A stretch of DNA of 64,000 nt from Sterolibacterium denitrificans (GTDB taxonomy: Bacteria > Pseudomonadota > Gammaproteobacteria > Burkholderiales > Rhodocyclaceae): assembly GCF_900174485.1 (NCBI RefSeq), contig NZ_LT837803.1:558001-622000 (forward strand). Direction: 5' to 3'. This document shows positions 63,762-64,000 of this stretch, in pieces. The first letter of the stretch is position 1, and every line of letters starts with the position of its first letter. The position numbers and the translations under genes were made by a program. The notes beneath the pieces were generated by a model. It worked only from the letters and a program-made list of their open reading frames with translations. It was not told where the DNA came from and searched no databases.

Positions 63762-64000
63762 TTACTTCTTCAGCGAATCGCGGATTTCGCGCAGCAGCAG
63801 CACGTCTTCGGCAGGTTCTGGGGCGGGTGGCGCTTCGACCGGCGCTTCGCGCTTGAGGCGATTGATCTGCTTGACCATCATGAAAATGATGAAGGCCAGG
63901 ATCACGAAGTTGAGCGCGATGGTGATGAAGTTGCCATAGGCGAATACCGGGATGCCGGCCTTCTTCACTTCGGCCAGGGTCATTGCCACGTCTGGCGGGA
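63762..64000 (-). CDS. mscL: Large-conductance mechanosensitive channel, C-terminal part (5' partial)
   Basis: About 79 codons of the end of MscL; the N-terminal helix lies beyond the window edge. Visible are the second membrane helix ([30 protein letters not shown]) and the cytoplasmic bundle [16 protein letters not shown] Met at 63989 is internal, since the frame continues upstream as [11 protein letters not shown]. It opens under membrane tension to release solutes. Confidence 0.9.
   Translation of the reverse strand, partial: PPDVAMTLAEVKKAGIPVFAYGNFITIALNFVILAFIIFMMVKQINRLKREAPVEAPPAPEPAEDVLLLREIRDSLKK

Overview
The window reads as chromosome of a high-GC betaproteobacterium of Rhodocyclales type. 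It has a cbb3 oxidase operon, NarX/NarL-like nitrate sensing, Coq7 and RplM-RpsI with beta-like protein sequences. Two operons encode type II DMSO-reductase-family molybdenum hydroxylases of the ethylbenzene / steroid C25 dehydrogenase type. Methylmalonyl-CoA genes and an HsaA/HsaB-like flavin monooxygenase pair are also present. Together these point to a denitrifying sterol degrader close to Sterolibacterium denitrificans. The name is an inference from gene content, not a database match.

Layout. 1-3702: C-terminal part of a very large sensor kinase / c-di-GMP protein. 3924-9553: tight operon of an acetolactate-synthase-like TPP enzyme, two small citrate-synthase-like proteins that appear to lack the usual catalytic residues, and a TonB-dependent receptor; this is the least explained module here. 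9568-13210 (minus): rhodanese, NadA, YbhP-like phosphatase/nuclease and cardiolipin synthase B. 13348-16537: cation efflux protein, glutamine synthetase, MliC-like lipoprotein. 16741-20290: ccoNOQP plus a small FixH-like protein, closed by a strong terminator. 20397-20894: DUF4124 protein. 20992-21072: perfect 27-bp inverted repeat. 21184-28098 (minus): methylmalonyl-CoA mutase, MeaB, and propionyl-CoA carboxylase beta and alpha. 28449-35511: M48 protease, condensation-domain-like acyltransferase, thiolase, MFS exporter, diguanylate cyclase, SDR. 35533-40382: metK, two lipid A acyltransferases, DUF484, xerC.

40634-50788 holds two operons for periplasmic molybdoenzymes: alpha1-beta1-gamma1-delta (chaperone) and alpha2-beta2-gamma2. 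The beta-gamma blocks are almost identical in DNA from the beta start codon to the gamma stop codon, while the alpha genes have diverged; this looks like recent duplication or gene conversion. 50843-54313 (minus): a membrane coiled-coil protein of unknown role and a NarX/NarL pair. 54515-57503: ribosomal proteins rplM-rpsI, an OsmC protein, coq7 and rppH. 57664-59205: an alpha carbonic anhydrase with an extra N-terminal domain. 59251-61864 (minus): an HsaA-like flavin monooxygenase, its flavin reductase and an SDR. 61945-64000: mutY, a metallo-beta-lactamase-fold hydrolase and the C-terminal part of mscL.

A working picture: sterol side chains are hydroxylated without O2 by the molybdoenzymes. 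Side-chain thiolysis yields acetyl-CoA and propionyl-CoA (thiolase, SDRs), and propionyl-CoA enters the TCA cycle through carboxylase and mutase. When oxygen is present, ring cleavage could use the HsaAB-like pair, and respiration switches between cbb3 oxidase and nitrate. No tRNA, rRNA, CRISPR array or insertion sequence was seen.
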